A stretch of 64,000 nucleotides of DNA. Source: Mimachlamys varia. Lineage: Eukaryota; Mollusca; Bivalvia; Pectinida; Pectinidae. Both the position numbers and the translations under genes were made by a program. Under the pieces are notes generated by a model. It made no database searches, was not told where the DNA came from, and saw only the letters and a program-made list of their open reading frames with translations. The stretch lies in contig OX392530.1 of NCBI GenBank assembly GCA_947623455.1, forward strand, positions 32,581,405 to 32,645,404, given 5' to 3'. Position 1 is the first letter of the stretch. Each line of letters begins with the position of its first letter. Shown here one piece after another: positions 58,436 to 64,000 of this stretch.

Positions 58436-59345
58436 CTGTGATGAACAGCTATATCCTCTTTATACTTGACAGAACACTGCTATATCCCTGTGGTACTTGA
58501 CAGGGCGATGCTATATCCCTGTGGTACTAGACAGGGCGATGCTATATCCCTGTGATACTTGTCAGGGCGATGCTATATCCCTGTGATACTTGTCAGGGCG
58601 ATGCTATGTCCCTGTGGTTCTAGACAGAACACTGCTATATCCCTGTGATACTAGACAGGGCGATGCTATATCCCTGTGGTACTTGTCAGGGCGATGCTAT
58701 ATCCCTGTGGTACTTGACAGGGCGATGCTATATCCCTGTGGTACTTGTCAGGGCGATGCTATATCCCTGTGATACTAGACAGGGCGATGCTATATCCCTG
58801 TGATACTAGACAGGGCGATGCTATGTCCCTGTGGTTCTAGACAGGACGATGCTATATCCCTGTGGTACTAGACAGGACGATGCTATATCTCTGTGGTACT
58901 TGTCAGTGCGATGCTATATCCCTGTTGGACTTGTCAGTGCGATACTATATCCCTGTGGTACTTGGCCTCGAGATATATCCCTGTGGTACTTGGACACGTG
59001 CTATATCCCTGTGATACTAGACAGGGCGATGCTATATCCCTGCGATACTAGAACGGTCGATGCTATGTCCCTGTGGTTCTAGACAGGACGATGCTATATC
59101 CCTGTGGTACTAGACAGGACGATGCTATATCCTTGTGGTACTTGTCAGTGCGATGCTATATCCCTGTTGGACTTGTCAGTGCGATACTATATCCCTGTGG
59201 TACTTGGCCTCGAGATATATCCCTGTGGTACTTGGACTCGTGCTATATCCATGTGGTACTTGGACACTGTGATACTAGACAGTACAATGCTATATCCCTG
59301 TTGTACTTGACAGAACACTGTTATATCTACGTAGAACCTTTGCGA
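58436..59345. repeat. 31-bp minisatellite with ~242-bp higher-order repeat
   Basis: Unit GCTATATCCCTGTGGTACTT plus GTCAGGGCGAT, 31 bp, about 28 copies. Variants include CTAGACAGG, TTGACAGAACACT and GGCCTCGAG. A block of about eight units starting CTATGTCCCTGTGGTTCTAG near 58822 is repeated near 59064, an offset of 242 bp, with almost no change. This accounts for two open frames giving the same peptide. All frames in the array are artefacts. Diverged edges lie on both sides. Confidence 0.93.
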
Positions 59346-62300
59346 ACACTGCTATAAGTGTTGAGTACTATGAGGAACCTGCTACATGTTTACCCATTGG
59401 TACTGGTGAGGACATTCCTAACTCCGCCATGTGAAAAATCTGGTCTGTGATATATGAAAGCTATACCAGATGTCATTCAAAATTTCATATGAAAACACCA
59501 AATGACTCCACCCTACCGTTAATCCGATCCATTACAATATTACATAATTAATTGAACAAACAAACAGGAAAAGTAATTTCACTAATATGCATCGATTAAG
59601 TGAGATTATCATTTAATTTCACACCTAACGTTGTGAATTTCGCGCTGTACGGTACTTCTCACGCCCCTAGGGAGTCCATGGCCCCCAATCGGCCCGTCTG
59701 GCCCCGGATTAGTCAGTCCCTGTTGTATGACCTGTGGGATAACTATGGTCTTGACAGGGCTCGACCCTTTTAACACGAATGCCCGGGAAAACTTCAATCG
59801 TCAATACCTAGGCTTACAGGTTATTGCGGGGGTTTAGGGATCATTTTTGTTGTCAGAGACACTTGTGTTTAATATGATTCTATAATTGTATTAATCTGAA
59901 AATGTTATGATTAAACTAAGAATTTAACTTGTATTTAATTAAATGTAAGTAAAATGAAAATGTGATTTGCTTAACGCCATGTATGCACAAGCGCATGTTT
60001 CAATATGAGCTCTTAAGCGAAAACAAAAGTTCCGTCGATTTAATCAAACATGTCTACCGTTGTATTTCCTTGTTATTTTAAATTGACTGTAATTAAACCT
60101 TCAATAACATAAAGTTCCTCTAAACTCAACAAATATATTGTCAACCAGGAATTCAATCATTCGTACAAATGTACTTTATCTTCCCCGGTAAATATTATCT
60201 GTTAGCTTTTGTTTTGTTTTCCTAAAGTATGTTCCTACATACCATGTAGCTCACAAGCCGTGTAGCACATTTTAACGGCTAATTACAGTACATCTATATC
60301 TCCAAGGTATAGTAATTCTCCCATTAAAGAGATTTCTGATACGTGTAATACATTTTATTGTGAAATACATTATATATTACACTTCTAGAGTTTGTCAATC
60401 GTAATTTGGTCGTTTCCTCATTAACGATATGTTGTATACATAGAATATTTTAAAAAGTATCAGAGTTATACATGGAATTCGTTTGTGTTGGTGTTATCGT
60501 TATATATAATCTATCTAAGAAAGAATATATTTCATCCGGTGGGTATTCTTTAGATATTTTATATGTATACTTTTTGGTCACCATTTAATTGTCTAAGTCG
60601 GCAAAGGTATTTTTTGACTTATCTCCCAGTCTTGAGAGAATATTATTACTATCTAGCCCTACTGGTGGATGTTGTATACCTTATTCGGGAGTTTTCCAAA
60701 GTCGGCAAATTTCAATAGATTTGACCTTACTGGACTTCACATAATACATAGTTATATGTTTGATATGTACAGACATGAAATGCGGTATAGGGATTTGTCA
60801 CCTATATAAACTTAAATGTTTGTCGAATGTGCTAAAGGATTAGCTACGAGTTTCTTTAAAGAGAATCAATGAATGCATTCTATAAATACCCAATATGATA
60901 AATGTCCCTAATCCTTTAATCCCTCTGCTCCTTAAAATGGACGTCCATTATAAGTATATTCATACCATCCCATTGTCGTGTATATACACTATATAAGTCA
61001 TGCATATCAGATGTCGTGTTTCGTTTCAATAAAGGTCCTAAAAGTTTCCTATATATATGTTGACGGGTTGAATCGAACGGTTACCAGAAAATGTTTTCCG
61101 ACGCAAAATATCATATTATTTATATAGTATGGTATTTGTCTAGTTCATAATATATAGTATAATAATATTGTATAATATTCTTTATAAATACTTTATTTTT
61201 CTGATTTGAATTTGTCCTGGGGATATATGATAGACATAAGAGAAAAAACCTTATTGCTAACTATTCAGTACCGGGAAAATGCAACTAATACGTTAACGAT
61301 AATGACGTTGATAACTATGTGACGTCATCCTTTAGGGGATATTGCAGTAGGGTCGCTTATAACAATGGCTATATCACAGAAATTGAGTATAGTATACAGA
61401 ACTTACCCTGAAGTCGGACCCTTCACAAGATTTCGATTAAGATGCCAAGCCGGGATGATATTTTAGGCGTTGCCATTTACACTCTTTAAATTCAACAAAA
61501 CAATAAACTGATTTGTCAGAGGAAACAGAGTATGAGGAGAGTATCGAGAGTTTTTAAACCTTTTTCTCCCCCTATTGGTTAAGTGAAATTGTTTGAGTTG
61601 GGAGCGTTATATGATTATGGATGATGCATAAGTTTTTTTTGTCTTTTAATTAACTTACCAGTAAATTTTATAAAAATACCACTGTCGCGACATCAATAAT
61701 ACGTATACGTTGCTGAATTTAAATCAAAGACAACAAAATTATATTTTGAGTAGATTTTTCAATTTAAATATGTAAATTAGCTGTGTCCGTGCGTGACACG
61801 TACGTGCCGCTATAGGGATGCAGGGCTGACCTCTAGAGAAGGAAGTACCTCACGGGAGATATAGACGCTGAAAAGGGCACGTGTGATCCAGGAATACTGG
61901 CGACAGTTCGCGGGGGGCAGCACTGTACAATGAGGTTTGGGACTTGACCAAGTCTATTAGCTATGTGTGAGGGCTTTTTGCAATCATAAGTGTTACATTT
62001 ATGGTGACATATACATGTGACGGGACTGTTGCAAGTCTAGCAGATATTTTGTTGGGGAAACCCGGATGTAGTGATCTTGTGGTGTCGGAGATGAGGCCGT
62101 GAATCGTCGTGGGGGTCATATCAGCTCAGGTCCTTCCTTTATCTGTTGCTGTTAAACAAAATCTCAACGACAGTAGGTGGCGCACTTCAAATTTCTCGCG
62201 TGTCATTCTTCATCCCAAAAATAGATAATTAATTCGAAATACTGAGCTTTATAAGGAAATCATTCAAATGTTTATTACAGGTCGTGTACGGGTGCTGGAT

Positions 62301-62879
62301 TCCATACAAGCCTATCTCTGTCTACCAACAGTTAAAATGAACTCTCTAAAGTACAGGCAAGCATAATAAACACATTTACCGGATTTTTTGAGAAAAAAAA
62401 AATGAAAAAAACGAAAAAAGATAATCCGGCCCTAGGAATTATTATGTATGCTATTCTATGTATGCTTAAAAATATGTTATCTCAGTAAACAATTTATTTC
62501 TGTACCTGGCCTTGGTATATTGTGTCTAATTTTAGTTAAACGAACAATGAAACGATAATAAATATTTAGTAATGTAATTATTTACATATAAATTTGTTGA
62601 TTTTTTATCAAAGGATTAAATCTTGCCAAAAGTATCAGCTATATAATCGGTCAGATCAGCAGATAACATGTCGGATATTGATAGACCATTAAAATACCCG
62701 CCAATCATTACAGTGTAATGCAATCTTGTTAACTGTGACGGACACAATTAATCCCAAAGTATGTCGTTCTTTACAAATCAGCACGATGACAATTTCACGT
62801 TTCATCGGATATGTAAAACATAGCTCATACAAACACAAATATGTCTACATTTCGTTTCATTCAAACATTTAAGTGACGT
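59346..62879. other. Long AT-rich stretch, no gene called
   Basis: The minus-strand frame at 59609-59797 lies in a GC-richer patch and happens to contain four Gly-X-Y triplets, which is too short to call collagen. On the minus strand ATGGCAACG... near 61467 leads toward CAGG before GTAAGT at 61405 but contains a stop, so at most a non-coding exon. A-rich tracts lie at 62390-62420. Nothing else was recognised. Confidence 0.4.
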
Positions 62880-63180
62880 GGTCGTCCAGCGCGCGCGCCG
62901 TGTTTGTGCTGTCCCCAGAGAAGAACGGGACTCTGGGGAGATTTCTCCAGCGGGGGACATCCGCCCCCCACACACTGAACCGCAGTGACCCCGGTGACCT
63001 TGAGTCAACAACATGCATTGTTTAGAGATAATTCCCACAATGCTGTTAGCTCCCCTGTAGTCATATTGACCTTTAGCATATTGGTGACGTGACGCAACTT
63101 CCCGTTAACATGGCCGCCGCTGTTGTACAACCGCCAATGGTAAAGCAGTTCTGCACACTTAACCTCGGTAATCACGCCGG
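62880..63180. promoter_or_regulatory. CpG-rich patch, possible promoter
   Basis: The segment is clearly GC- and CpG-richer than its surroundings (AGCGCGCGCGCCGTG at 62890). It holds GTGACGTGACGCAAC (two CRE-like half sites), CATGGCCGCCGC (its reverse complement GCGGCCATG is YY1-like) and a CCAAT box (GCCAATGG). Direction and start site cannot be set. It overlaps the 71-residue minus frame at 63005-63220, so the two readings compete. Confidence 0.25.
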
Positions 63181-63220
63181 GGATTTTTAATCTGTAATAT
63201 AAAGTGTGGACTTTTGACAT
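63005..63220 (-). CDS. Hypothetical 71-residue open frame or exon
   Basis: ATG-to-TGA frame with A at -3 of the start. The protein composition is balanced, with Trp, Tyr and Cys interspersed (KCAELLYHWRLYNSGGHVNG) and no signal peptide or membrane segment. CTTTATATTACAG inside the first codons could instead be a splice acceptor, making this a 3' exon. No AATAAA was identified nearby. The product is not recognised. Overlap with a CpG-rich patch may merely inflate the open length. Confidence 0.25.
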   Translation of the reverse strand: MSKVHTLYYRLKIPGVITEVKCAELLYHWRLYNSGGHVNGKLRHVTNMLKVNMTTGELTALWELSLNNACC

Positions 63221-64000
63221 TTTGTTTTGAAATGTTTAAATCAGAATGTTGTTTAAATTGATAAATAACTTCATAATACACCACGTGGACCAACTGTTTC
63301 TGTATATAATGTGAAGACGGACAAGGGCCCCCACGTGGACACCACCACACAAAACACATCGCATTGGTATGGTCAACACCACCAGGTCGGACGGAGCGGA
63401 ATGTCACACGTACATGTAGTATGATTTGTTAGTTCATAGTACCACTTTAAAACAACAACACCTCATTTAAAGGGACATTCACACAAACGAAAGCGGCATA
63501 ATTGTTCCCAACATTTTTCAAAGCACAGCGTTCTACTTAAACAAAACATTGAACTATTGATAAAAAAAACAAATTTAATGAAATATTGTTTAAATTATAC
63601 AAATAAACCAACAAAACTATACTAATACTGAAGTTGAATTGTCATTGCTGTTATTGATGCCACCTTTGAAGTTGCTGTAGCCAAGCTGCAGATGATGCTA
63701 TACTTCTCCGTAGATTCTATGTACCATCTGATAAATGGTTTGTGCTTCACAGAAACTTTAAAACATTGGTCTTGCTTACACAGTGTAAAGTTTGCCTATA
63801 CATACAATACTATAAACAATGGGCCCCTTATCTCCAGTCCCAGATAACAGGGCGTTTTGTGCATACACACGCATCGGCTGACAATTGAATCATGTATGTT
63901 CGCGCAATAAAAGGCTTCTATCAGCTGAAGACATTTTTGTCATAATGCTTTTATTAGCTTCAGTTCTTCTCCTAAACCATGTTGATTTTCTGTTATAATT
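63221..64000. other. AT-rich right end
   Basis: No supported gene or repeat. The minus-strand frame at 63159-63407 overlaps the better one at 63005-63220 and is not called. Confidence 0.45.

Noticed and set aside
58590..59357. Several plus-strand frames with YPCGT/ISLWYL-like repeats
   Set aside because: Pure products of the 31-bp minisatellite; two give the same peptide because of the 242-bp block duplication.
59609..59797. Collagen fragment (four Gly-X-Y triplets)
   Set aside because: Too short; the rest of the frame has no collagen character.

Overview
The window looks like AT-rich, gene-poor chromosomal DNA of an invertebrate animal. A bivalve mollusc (scallop, mussel or oyster type) is the best guess. 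The reasons are tRNA-derived SINE copies of a kind I associate with bivalves (7745-7965 minus, 40420-40730 plus, 56735-56895 minus, and a 3' fragment at 17533-17670), type I hammerhead ribozyme motifs of the kind found in animal retroelements, many minisatellites, and no long open reading frames. The taxonomic call is inference from repeat style, because no recognisable conserved gene is present to anchor it. Nothing here looks bacterial, organellar or viral.

About 9-10 kb of the 64 kb is tandem repeat. The clear arrays, left to right, are: 52 bp x 14 (5376-6103), 31 bp (8065-8450), 29 bp x ~78 (9368-11643), ~44 bp (19258-19505), 34 bp x ~24 (27391-28200), 51 bp x 12 (28318-28931), 31 bp x ~14 (33141-33581), 68 bp (40970-41852), 35 bp (42935-43575), 49 bp x ~40 (51958-53940) and 31 bp (58436-59345). 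Degenerate arrays lie at 3030-3380, 24690-25435 and 39180-39765. A diverged inverted duplication lies at 45571-45803. Most of the longer open frames are products of these arrays or of SINEs and are not genes.

Coding content is sparse and can only be proposed as isolated exon-like segments. The best are a minus-strand internal exon at 22332-22449 with consensus splice sites on both sides, a plus-strand signal-peptide exon at 4794-4875 ending at a phase-1 GTAAGT donor, a plus-strand exon at 41875-41974 with a GTAAGA donor, a minus-strand terminal-exon candidate at 19567-19764 and a plus-strand exon at 33961-34120. A compact minus-strand unit at 3384-3738 (TATA-like box, 94-residue frame with a secretory-looking N-terminus and a Lys-Arg site, then AATAAA) is the only self-contained gene-like unit. 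I could not join these pieces into one gene model. No protein here was recognised with certainty.

The most interesting signals are non-coding. Three of the large minisatellites carry a consensus transcription-factor motif in almost every unit: forkhead GTAAACA/ATAAACA in the 29-bp array, TCACATGA (MITF/TFE M-box) in the 35-bp array, and both TGACGTCA (CRE) and CACGTG (E-box) seven bases apart in the 49-bp array. Two hammerhead ribozyme motifs (35420-35463 and 30575-30618, both minus) mark remnants of ribozyme-bearing retroelements. A 75-bp hairpin-containing direct repeat flanks 335 bp at 55981-56465.
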